A stretch of 64,000 nt of DNA from the NCBI GenBank assembly GCA_037893225.1, contig JAZGUH010000199.1, positions 2,418,001-2,482,000 on the forward strand. The letters are read 5' to 3'. Position 1 is the first letter of the stretch; each line of letters begins with the position of its first letter. A program made the position numbers and the translations under genes. Below the pieces are notes generated by a model. The model saw only the letters and a list, made by a program, of their open reading frames with translations, searched no databases and was not told the origin of the DNA. The stretch is from Hippasteria phrygiana. Its lineage: Eukaryota; Echinodermata; Asteroidea; Valvatida; Goniasteridae. Below are positions 11,286-22,500 of the stretch, piece after piece.

Positions 11286-12870
11286 ATTCTTCAAATAATC
11301 TACAAGGGAAACTGAATAGGTAAATTTGAATACATTTTCAAAAGGTATTCAAATTTACCGATTGATATTTCCTGGTTTCGGATTGCTATGAAATCTTTAT
11401 TAAAAATTGTTGCTGCTTTGCATAAGGGCGTAAATATCGGTGTTGACTAAGTAATACTGGTCGGCTTGCTACTGTTTTAAGCCAATCTGAAGATAAATTA
11501 TGGTAAAGTTCATCTAATATCGAGCTCGTAGCCTCGCGGTTCATTTGTCCAACTCATTGGTGACCAGAATGTAGCAATTATCCCAGCTAATGAGCGAGCA
11601 GCCTCTGATTTATTCTATTTTCAGAGTAATGACAAATGCCAAATTGTGATTAATCAGATCCATCAAAACACAACCCGACGAAATTCCTGGATTTTTTTAG
11701 AACTCATTAAAAAAAATTAAAAAAATAATAAAATGAGGTACTTGCTGAGCAACATGGGAATGTGGCCAGGGGGTTTGAGTACTCGATCTCTTAAAAAAAT
11801 ATCAAAAAAATCTGTCAAAATGGCTATGCATGATTATATTTAACAATGATATATATAACAGAATCAATGATGAGTAATTTTTGAAGAGCTCGGTTGGAGT
11901 GAAGTTTTCCTTTCTGGAATGATGGATCCAAAACCGTGCATTTGAGTCGTTTGCAAGGCTATGGTACAGGTAACGATTCATCATTACGAGGGTCGGCTGA
12001 AAAGTTTGTAGGTTGACTCTGAAGGAGTAATGCTAGATCAATGAAGCTAAAATGCATCTATTTCAATATTCGATACCCGCCGATCATGTTTTTCACACGT
12101 CTGAGTGCAACCGCATGCCGTGCTGGTAAAAAGTTGCACGCTGGTGTTTTACGTGTGGCGATTGGTATTATAGACCACCCGCCATTTTTTTCATGCGCCT
12201 GTTGTGTCAAGATGATTGCGGGTACATATAACATTCTGATAACAAGAAACCAAACTCTAGCCTGCATTTTTGCAGTGTTTATTTTATAAGTGTTTATAAG
12301 GTTATACGGACGGGAACAATAAACCTCCGTCCAGAAAAAGTTCCTGTCGACAAAAATGCGGCATTTGACTCTGCGAAAGCACCGTAACTTTTCTATTCAA
12401 ATAGCATCAGTCATATCTGTGCACATATACGTGCATATATATATTTTTTTAAATATTTGAACCAGCAAAAAGGTATTCAAATACTCGGTTGACGATCGAA
12501 TATTTGAATATTCGGTCTATTTTTTAGGGACAGCCCCAGATGTCAATAAAGCAGTCGCAGGATAGGCATTTATTTCTTCTTTTTTAAAACCATTATTTGT
12601 CATTCAGTGTGTCCGTTGCCATAAATCACAGTGTATATATAACCCGATAGTTAAAGCATAGTCTTTTAAGTTGCCAGCAAGTCTCGTTAATTGCCCTATT
12701 GACGCTGTAATGTCTTACAGACTGCCCAACATTCCTCCACAATGTCACTAATGGGCGCAAGAAATGAACAGATCGCACCGTGAACTCGAGGGGTCAGGGC
12801 TGTTTAGTGGAGGACTGATGAATTGGAGCTTAATACTGAAAAGTGGTCGTTGGAGAGATTTGAAGGAAAC
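11286..12870. other. Gene-free stretch with short inverted pieces
   Basis: No gene is recognised. Around 11300-11360 an inverted pair around GGTAAATTTGAATAC is visible. Around 12465-12530 similar pieces (ATTCAAATACTCGGTTGA; TATTTGAATATTCGG) are followed by GGGACAGCCCC. The same motifs occur in reverse near 16610-16690, so these look like ends of one old inverted-repeat element. Confidence 0.35.
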
Positions 12871-12874
12871 ATGC

Positions 12875-12972
12875 AACAAATATCCAGTTGTGCATTTACG
12901 CTTGGCTGCACAGCCCCGATCTTGGCGCATACCAGCACCACATCAATAACAGCCAGATGCATGGGGTTCACA
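12875..12972 (+). repeat. Fragment of the TTAA/GGGG-type MITE family
   Basis: Contains the family segment TTTACGCTTGGCTGCACAGC, the box ATACCAGCACC and CAATAACAGCCAGATGCA, followed by GGGGTT. The same order is found at 32928-33103 and in the array at 60663-61239. The family's TTAA ends are not intact here. Confidence 0.6.
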
Positions 12973-13636
12973 GAATGTTTAAAAATAGCCAGAGAAGAAA
13001 CGGATGCAAGATTTGAAGGGAGGTTGTTCCAAATTTCCAGTCCCAAGAACAGTATGTTAAGCAAAGGAAGTTCAGAGTTGAAGAATCCGAATTTGATTTG
13101 ATGAAAGCTGAAATATGAGATTAGAAATTATTAAGGCTGAAGAAATGTGAATAACGTTGGACGGCTGGTGGATATCATCAAACTCGGCAACAGACTGGAA
13201 CGATAAAGACACCCAAGGTGATTTCAATTAGAGTTCCAGGCATACCTTCCTGCCTCAAATCCAGATCGGGGATGGTCTGCTATGGTCAGCTGTATGGAGC
13301 AACCTCATCATCGCCGGGTCACCGTGGCGACGGAGGATGGTACAGGATGAAGAATGCCAGGGGGAGAGCCCCAGTGGGATGTGTCGGAGGATGGGGATGT
13401 TGGGCGGTAATGAGAGGTTATGAGAGGAATGCAAGGTACCATGAATTTAGGAAGTAACAATTACGGCATCTGGAGGGAGTGGGTGAAGTTAGTCTTGAGC
13501 GACATCTTGGACAGCTTCTAAAGTTTGGCGACCTTATTTGTCAGTTCATCGTAGAGGCCTGAGCCTAATTTTATGGATTATGTAATGCTGGGTTCTATGC
13601 TTATGCCTGGAATTCTGTGGTAACCGAAAAACTGCC

Positions 13637-14050
13637 GGTCTGTCGGTCGACTGCTGGTCTGTCGGTCGACTGCTGGTCTGTCGGTCGACTGCTGGTCTGT
13701 CGGTCGACTGCTGGTCTGTCGGTCGTCTGCTGGTCTGTCGGTCGTCTGCTGGTCTGTCGGTCGTCTGCTGGTCTGTCGGTCGACTGCTGGTCTGTCGGTC
13801 GACTGCTGGTCTGTCGGTCGACTGCTGGTCTGTCGGTCGACTGCTGGTCTGTCGGTCGACTGCTGGTCTGTCGGTCGACTGCTGGTCTGTCGGTCGACTG
13901 CTGGTCTGTCGGTCGACTGCTGGTCTGTCGGTCGACTGCTGGTCTGTCGGTCGACTGCTGGTCTGTCGGTCGACTGCTGGTCTGTCGGTCGACTGCTGGT
14001 CTGTCGGTTGATTTCTGGTCTGTCGGTTGATTTCTGGTCTGTCGGTTGAT
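13637..14050. repeat. 19-bp satellite with embedded SalI sites
   Basis: About 21 tandem copies of a 19-base unit (CTGCTGGTCTGTCGGTCGA). Most units carry GTCGAC. A block of three consecutive units (about 13720-13770) has GTCGTC, and the last units have GGTTGATT. Because 19 is not a multiple of 3 and the unit has few stops, long frames appear on both strands (13546-14139 -, 13617-14030 +). They are not genes. Confidence 0.9.
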
Positions 14051-14639
14051 TGCTTTAATAGGTTTGTTGGTTTATTGCTTAGGTTTGTTGATTTATTGCT
14101 TAGGTTTGGTAGTGGATCTAGTAATTGACTGACTACCATAGTGTTTAGTTTTCAGATGCGTGGTAAACATGTATACATTTAACAGACAGAAGTTCAGATA
14201 TTGATGACATTTTAAAGTTCAAGTTTAATAAAACTCCAATCTTGAGAACAAAGGTCAGTCAATTAATTGTTTGTCCTGTAAGCACTGCAACATATTTTAT
14301 TGAATTCAAATTGGTTGTAGTGCTTGTACATTTATTCCAGATTGTACGCCATTATCAGTTTGGCAAACAGAATCAAAGTCTTCTGACAATGTTTGTAAGT
14401 CGGCCAGAATGGAGATGGGGGCAGCAGATAAACCAGATCGGTGGTAATTGGCAAAGGTTTGCAAGAATGCTGTGAATTTTCATGCCGGTTTATGCTGGGA
14501 GAATGTTGGCATGTGACAACTGTGTGTCAGGTGTGTTTGTCTTTTGCCAATCTGGCAAGCACATTACCTGCATTCACGTGTGTTTTTCCTGTTAAGGTTA
14601 CTAACTCATTTACAAAAGCTTACAGCTCGTCACACCTTA

Positions 14640-15296
14640 TAGAAGACCTCACTTTTTATGCAAGACCTCACTTTTTATGCAAGACCTCACTTTTTATGCA
14701 AGACCTCACTTTTTATGCAAGACCTCACTTTTTATGCAAGACCTCACTTTTTATGCAAGACCTACCACTTAAAACTTAGCACACAAGACCTAGTAGTTAG
14801 TACCACATACAAGACCTTATGCCTCATACAAGGCCTAACACCTTATCCAAAACCAAGCACCTTACACAAGATCAAGCACCCTATGCAGCTGGGACTTGGC
14901 ACCTTCTACAAGACCTTGCACCTGGTACAAGACCTACCACCTGGTATAAGACCTAGCACCTTATAAACGACCTACATGTAGCATTTTGTACCAGACTCCT
15001 TTCTTTAATATGCAAAACTTAGCACCTTGTCAAGACCTAGCATTGTATAGTATACATGACCTGGCACCCAGCATGTTATACAAGACCTACATGTACATGT
15101 AGCACCTTATCCAAGAATTTCCTCCTGATACAAAACCTTGTGCCTAGACCTTTCACCAAGAACTAGCACTTTAGGACAAGACTTGGCACCTAAATACAGG
15201 ACCAGCACCGCATGTCACAATCCACATGTAGCACCTTATGTTCGAGACTAAGCACCATATATGAGATACAAGACCTATCATCTTATACATGTACAT
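14640..15296. repeat. 19-bp repeat array grading into a decayed array
   Basis: The left end (14640-14762) has about six near-identical copies of AAGACCTCACTTTTTATGC. From there to about 15296 the same theme (CAAGACCTAGCACCTTATAC and variants) continues with increasing divergence, irregular spacing and ACATGTACATGT insertions. It looks like one array with a freshly homogenised end and an old decayed body. Short open frames across it are artefacts. Confidence 0.8.
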
Positions 15297-16144
15297 GACC
15301 TACCAAGTCCCTTCTTCACCCTATATCACCCTCAAAGAGAATGACCATTCATTATTTTGTATGAGTAAGTTTAATTTCTCTTGCTGTTGGAACAGAAGTC
15401 AGCAAGATGAGCTCCGGAATAAAATATACAAGGACATCATTTCTTATTCCTCAAACCTTTTTCCTCAAGAAAAGGTGTAACTTCAAACATGTGTTTGGGG
15501 TTGGGAGGCCAGACCTCCAGCATATGTAGAGATTGTATTTGCTTTGATGGTAGTAATTTTCTCATAAGAGGTGAATGAACTGGGAACTGACCCCTTAGGT
15601 TAAGTCCAATTACTACCTGGCTGTGAACCTTAAATGGCTGGCTGACATCACAGCCCCTTGTTATTTTTATATGTTATATTCAATCTTTGTTGACCTTTGG
15701 TTGACCACATATTCCAAAGCCAATTAAAGCAATTCTGGAGAGATAATTCGAAAAAGTACTTGAGTACTAACAACGAATCCCACCCCTGGTCACACTTTAA
15801 TTTATATGGCTCGGGGACATTTGACCGCCACAGCAGTCAAGTTTCCTAAAGAATCCAATCTGTGAGCCGTGCAGTGTATGGGAATACTTTGGCCTTGGGA
15901 GAATGGAGATGAGATGTAACAGGATGGACTAGTGCGTAATCTGGTGAAAGACTTTTTTTCCTACACCAGACATTGACACACACAAATCGGCTCAAATTTG
16001 ATGCTTTTCTCTTGTTGCTAGGCAAAACAGCGCCCTCAAGAGTTGACAACATTTATTACCCCCCCCCCCCCCCCCCACCCCCACAGTTCTGCCATTATTG
16101 ACTTACAAAATACCCGAGCCCAATGTCATGGCACTGCTTACGTT
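15297..16144. other. Unassigned gene-free stretch
   Basis: No gene is recognised. A poly-C tract of about 18 bases lies near 16060-16078. Confidence 0.35.
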
Positions 16145-16345
16145 TAGCGAGGAATCGCTGTTAACTATGGCAGAAAGTTTTGTGCTAATAGTTAGCTAAT
16201 TGCACAGGCTTGTGCCTGTGTAATTAAGAATTCTGTGCTTGGAGGATTATCACAGAATTTCTTTGCTAGTTCGGTTAGCACGGAATTGCAAAATTTACAA
16301 AAAATAACAAAATTTGGCATTACGGATTCCATGAAGTCGGGCCAA
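16145..16345. repeat. Dispersed repeat, partner of 7375-7551
   Basis: Carries the same ordered motifs as 7375-7551 (GAGGAAT, TTAACTATGGCAGAAAGTTT, self-complementary GCACAGGCTTGTGCCTGTG, CACAGAATTTC, GGCATTACGGATTCC). It ends about 80 bases before the first receptor exon in the window, so it sits in that exon's upstream intron. Boundaries approximate. Confidence 0.55.
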
Positions 16346-16423
16346 GGTCATCGCACTTTTATCACCTTGATAATCTATAATCACTGATGTTTTCTTTTTT
16401 TCCCTCCTCCTTGTATTGTGCAG

Positions 16424-16551
16424 ACCTCCGACCAGTATGAAGTCCGCATCAGCGACAGGCTGAATGTGTCCAATCCCACCCAAGTATCGGGCTACCCAGA
16501 GGCACCCCTAGCCTACGATGCCATATGGGCTATAGCGCTGGCCCTTAACCA
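16424..16551 (+). CDS. GABA-B receptor exon A: ligand-binding domain
   Basis: Acceptor TTGTATTGTGCAG, frame opens TSDQYEV, and the exon ends after AACCA with donor GTAAGA. It contains [19 protein letters not shown]. This is the most diagnostic GB1 segment: from family knowledge, the Glu (residue 26) and Asp (residue 32) correspond to the two acidic residues in rat GB1 numbered 465 and 471 that contact GABA. The intron leaves a split Gln codon (CA/A), phase 2. Earlier exons were not found in 1-16423. Confidence 0.93.
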
Positions 16552-19500
16552 GTAAGAGCAACAAAGCATGCTGGGTTGAACATTCCCAATATAAATTCTT
16601 CACCAATTTAGGGCTGTTCATTTTCGAATAATTTAGTATTTGATTATTCAAAACTGGGCTTGACCGAATATTCGAATATTCATTCCGTGATTTAAGAAAC
16701 TTTATCCGTAAATGTTTTCAAATAATTTTGTTTTTTCTTGTTGCTAGAAAATATTCTTAAATAAAAATTTAAAAAATATCTTCTGAATTTTCTAGGGATA
16801 ATGACAAGAAAACCCCCTTTACTTTTCTGGAATCAAGAAAACAAAGAAAACAAATTTGCAGATTTCTTTAAGTTTAGAAATAATAATAACCGGCATTTAA
16901 GAACGCTCAACATAGTAAACTATATCACAGCGCTTACAATATTATTACCCCTGCTCATCAAGCCCATTAATCATTCCTGAAGCCGCCTCAACTCCATAAG
17001 GAGTATACATTCTTTAGAAATAATTTCTTTAGAAATTATCTTAATAAAAGAAGAGTTTTCTATAAATGTTAGATATTCAAAATTTTCAGAATTTGTTTCT
17101 AGTTTTTCTTTCTGAAAAAAAAAATGGTTTCTTACATAAGAAATGTTTTCTTTACATAAGAAAATTATTCGTGGCAGTGTATGAAGCAAAAGTGGAGGCT
17201 GGACATGACCGAATTAATCAACATTCCCACCCTCGCCCCCGCTCCCAGCCCCTGGATTTGCACTGATGTACACAGCTGTATTTTTCACTCCCTGCCTGCG
17301 TTTAATTCTCTTTGCAGAACTGCCAACAGGCTTTCCGAGCGGGGCCTGAAACTGGAGAATTACTCATACGGCAACTTGGAAATTGCAGGCGAGGTCTTCA
17401 ACGCGCTCAACACCACCAACTTCCCCGGACTTTCAGTAAGTCGGGACCAAAGAGAGTTTCTTCAACATTGCAACACACTTCAAACACAGCATTGTAATTT
17501 TTTGTTTTTCATTGGACTTTTTGGATGTCAGATAAAATAAGGAAGTTTGATCTTGAAAGCACTAAATACATACATAAGAAACTTTTTCCGTAAATTTTTT
17601 CAAATTTCTTTTTTTTTCTTGTTGCTAGAAAAAATTCTTAAATTTAAAAAGAAAAGAAAAATATCTTCTGAATTTTCTAGGGATAATGACAAGAAAACCC
17701 CATTACTTTTCTGCAATCAAGAAAACAAAAAAATTAAGAAAACGAATTTGCAGTTTTCCTTAAGTTTAGAAATAAGAGTTTTCTTCCCCTGACTTTCAGT
17801 AAGTCGAGACCAGAGGGAGTTTCTTCAACATTGTAACACGCTTCAAACACAGCATTGTCATTTTTGTTTTTTATTTGACTTTTTGGATGTCAGATAAAAT
17901 AAGGAAGTTTGATCTTGAAAGCACCAAATACAAGGCTTCTGTTGAAATTGAACCAAGCAACGGGAATATAATTTTTCATCTTGCACATCTGAATATTTAT
18001 GCTGCTATCACTTGGCTGCTTTCCATTGCAGATTTTTTGTTTTTTTTGTTTTTTTGGGGGCTAGTATCACTTTCCAAATTCTCGAGCACTGTAGTGATGC
18101 GACGAGGGGGAAAAAATGCGGCATCCTAATTTGTTTGCTCATATAAATGACTTTTGAAATCTTGGTCTTTCCTAAAAGTTGGGTCTCTGACTATTTTGTG
18201 TTAACATGTTCAAAGTTGTTATTAGGGAGCCAGTCGGTACAAATTGATTCGGACCAAACTATTTTTCTGGGCCAAATGCGAGTGCTGCTGTGGTGAGGAG
18301 TTCGTCACAAGAATGCATGACAACAGCGCCCTCGCGTGTCTGGAAACGGCATCAAAAATTACAAATTTGAATAGCAAAGAAAAAAAAAGAGACAGTATAT
18401 TTCAAGTCAAAAGCAGTTTTGCTGTTTTGTTCAAGCTGTGTTTAGCGCTGATTGATATCTGCCAAAACATTGTCCATTTCTTTAAAATCTATCTGTCGAT
18501 GTCTCTGCATCAACATGTTATTTGTTTTGCACATACTCTGCCAAAATGTTTAATTTTTTCATTTCTCAATATAAGAAGCAAAATCTATTAATCCAAGAAC
18601 AAAATTTGTTCTGTCAATCTCGAAAATATCAAGGGAGCAAGTTTGTTTTTCCTTGGATTCTGTTCTTTTTTAAGAAAGCCATGATGACACTGGACCGGCA
18701 GTGATGAAATGTTTCACATTTAAAGAAAAATCACTTTGTGTCCTACCGTAAAATTGATTGCCGTCTTTTATTTATTACGGTAAGGCAAACATTACACAGC
18801 TAAATCTCTGCATAAACTACCCTTTCCGAAAGAAGCTCGGCCGAAAGTGCAGTATAAAACATACAGGGGGGGGGGGGAGTTCTGAAAGCAGTCGTGCTGG
18901 TCGGTGCGCCATATATCAGAGGGGAAAATGTAATCAGACCAGAACCAATGTGACGGGAAAAACAGACCCCGGGAACTCTTTAATCGGAAAACCTGTGAAG
19001 TCGGACTGAATAATTGATGGATGTTCCCCCACAAATGCACACAAAAATGACGCAGCGAAAAATATCCAGGAGCGAGTGTTAGTAGAGTCACCAGGTCATT
19101 GAAACAGATTTTGCAGCTCGATCTGTCAAAATCAGAAATAAGTCCAAAAAAATAGCGTCATATCTGGTTTTTTTTTTAAAAGGAAGGATGAGGCCCTTGT
19201 TTTTTACTGCTATTTTTTCCTGCCTTGCAGGTTTTTTTCGAAACAGCCGCCCCCCTCGTTTTTCAAGATGGCTTTCGCCAACAGTGGAATTGACCAAATC
19301 AATTAAAAACTTCCAATATATCAACTGGAAGGCATTTTTCCTATTTCTTTTGCATTGTTTTTAGGATTATATTGAAGATTTAATTTAATTTAATTTTTTT
19401 ATTTTTTATTTATTTTTTTTATTTTATTTTATTTATTTAAAATACCCAATACAAGGCTAAAAGTCACTCTAGGTAAAGGGTTACGATCAGAGGTGGTAGA

Positions 19501-22500
19501 GTTGGCGACATTTTGAATTGCTAACCCTACTACACCCATACAAGATGTGCTACATATCCATTTGAATTAATCTAAGAAAAGAAATCACATTTTTTGATTG
19601 CAAATAAAATTGTTGCAATAGAAAGCTTATTTCATCACGGTTAGATAACATAATAGTAGTTTTCACTTCAAATTTCAGCATTTTGGAGGGAGAAAAGTCA
19701 CAGAAAAAATAAATGGATTCTTTACAATCCCAGATTCCCATGTTACTAGGCTTGTGTCCTGGAAACTACCAGAAACAGGAATGATTGATGCTGCTTTTTG
19801 TTTTTTTTCCTGAAAGAATATTTTTCTTTTATTTCATGTAGTTGGTGGTTTCTACTTCTTTTTTTTCTCCTCGGTGAACCCTTGTAATCTTGTGCTAATG
19901 CAGATGTACAGATACAGAAATTATCTAGTTCAGGCGTGTGGCAGCGTATGTGGCAATAAAATTCAGGTCCCGATGGAAAAGGAGTGTGTCGTAACTTTGA
20001 TTCTGAAAATCCGAATCAGCTCTTATTGGGAACAAAGTACACATTTAAATGGTCAAGTGGGAAGTGTGCCAAATGAATTGCGTGGAAAAGAAAAATTTCA
20101 CTTGGGGGAGGACAGTAGATTGACAGTTGAAAAAAAGATTCATTTCGGTAAATGGAATTCGCATTAAATTGTATTCATGTATTTTTGTGTTCCTTCCCAA
20201 CGAGGTTTGTAGCAGTGTATGCTCAGTGCTTTTGAAGAAATTGAAAAAAATTCACAGGCTTGATACTCTAGGGGACTGCAAACCCACAACCTCCCACTTA
20301 CAACTTCAGACGTCTTATTAAACCCAATCGACCAATAGCTTTGGAGTATGGGTTGGCAGTGATCTGCACTTGTAAGCAGCAGGTCATGGGTTCAAGTCCT
20401 ACTCAAGTACCCAGTGAATTTTGTAAGCACACGAGCATGCTGTGCCTAACACCATGTCAGGAAAGAAAACAAATCTCTTCTAACTTACATTTCCCAAACG
20501 CAAATTGCGTCGTCTTGTTGATTACACGGTACCCTCTACATTGGACTCGTATGGCTAGCCGACCATGGCAAGCTCGGTGGTCGAGTAGTTAAGATGTCTG
20601 CCTAGTAAACAGAAGGTCATGGGTTCGAGACCCACCTGAGTAATCCTGTGGATTTTTACCCGCAGGCCTTCGGAAAGCACTCAGCAGACATGCTATCACA
20701 TCGGAAAGGGCCAACAAATCTCGCTTAAGAATGAATTGAGCACATTTTGGTTTTATTGAGTGCAAAAAAAGCAATGATTTGAGGACATCCATGCTTGCTT
20801 AATGCGTCAAATGGAAGGGAACTCCAAAACGCGTTATCAAGTTTCACGTTGTAGGATAGTTGTCATTGGAGAATCCCTTTAGGGGAGCCCAGTTAGAGGT
20901 CCTGCCCAGGGGCGAATAGAGCATTGACCAGATAACGAACGAATGCTGGACACGGGCGTGCTCAGCTTAGCTTTAACGCTGGCTTTAACGCTGGCTTTGC
21001 CGCCCCCTGATGCGATCGATCGTGAAAGAGTGTTTATAAATTACGGATATCGTGTTGCTGGGAGATGCATTTGTATGACTTTTGGGTAACCACGGTGGCT
21101 GGATTTCATGCTTGTGTTGGCAGTACCGTGAAAATAGTTTTTGAATTGGCCCCAGTATCATTATTATAGATAGTTGGAATGTATTGAGCTTTTTCGAATT
21201 CTCAGTGCGAATATTTGACAAGTAAGCTTATTTAAAAGTGAGATGGCGAAATGCACGATTGTGCCGTCGTAGCTGTTTTTAAAGACAATGATTTTTAATA
21301 AAACTTGTTCATTTTGTGCGGGAAAAGGTGTGATTTTTAAAATTCCTTCAAAAATATATATTTTTTTAAACGCGACCCGACTTTTGCGAATTTTAGGGTC
21401 GGTCGCAACACAACAATTATTTTTTAGGGCCTGATGAACATTTTCAGATCACGTCAAATCAGGTAATGATTATTCCACACACATGACCCGGGGTCAATTT
21501 TATAGAGCTGCTAAGCACAAAATTCCTACTAAGCACAGACAAATATTTGCTGAGCAAAAACGGGTTACCAACTAAAATTGCATGTGTTGTGCATTGCTTG
21601 TGACTGGTTCACAGCAGATTCCTGCTCAGCGGGAACATTTCCTAAGCAGTAACAGCTCCATAAAATTGGGCCCTTGCTTAATAAATCATACCCATGTACG
21701 CCAATAAAACATGTGTCTGGACAATTTGTAGGACATCCATCCAGAGCTCTCAAATACAGGAAGAAATCAAACATCCTATTGATAGTTTGCAGCGATGGCC
21801 TGCCGCCGCATTGATGAACCGGCTGTGAACGGTCACTTTCCTTAAAGACCTCGCTTAATAACAAACTCACCGCGCGGAGTGAAATGTCGAGGGACTAAGC
21901 ATGGCACGATGCGAAACGTGACCGTACATTTTCAGTGCCCGGAGCCCTGCACTCTGAGAAATAGCATGCCCTCGTCAAGCGCAGTGGAGCGAGGCCCTGG
22001 TATTAAGCTGAAAAAAACCCTTATACACACCCAACATGCCCTGCCTTGTCTTGAGCCATGCCCGGAGGTCGGGGGGTACTAAATCCTCACCTGATCCCTC
22101 TCGCCATGCGCCACACTCTCCCGTGGGATTAAGCCAGATTAGCGTGGGCTTGAAAGAAGAGCTAAAAAGCACCTTGGCTGCCTGAAGACGTGAATTCTAA
22201 ATCTTCATCCCACCGTAACCACGACATTTTTTTTCTTTCTCCGAGGCATGGAGCAGGAATGCATTAAAGAGGCGATAATCCTGGGGATTTTGGACAAGTG
22301 CCTTGGCCTGTTAGGGGTCACTTTATGTTTGTTTGGGGGAATGAAAAATGAAAGACTTCGGCGGAGGAAATGTGAAATGACAAAAAAATATTATTTCTTT
22401 GCGTTTGAGTGTATCAAGTGTGCAATGATGCAAATTATCACCATCAGTGTAAATTAAGGCCAGATTCAGGTTGGGGAGGGGAGGAGTGGGGTGTCGGGCC

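Larger units (their letters stand above)
17936..22490 (+). other. Receptor intron B-C: mostly unassigned, some SINE pieces
   Basis: No other gene is recognised in this intron. A (T/A)-rich run lies at 19375-19440. Around 20330-20660 are two tRNA-like pieces with B-box-like sequences (GGTCATGGGTTCAAGTCC near 20383, GGTCATGGGTTCGAGACCC near 20612). They represent another SINE family (C), also present at 41595-41660. A poly-G run is near 18867. Confidence 0.45.

Noticed and set aside
13546..14139. 197-codon minus frame and 137-codon plus frame
   Set aside because: Both come from the 19-bp satellite, which lacks stops on both strands.
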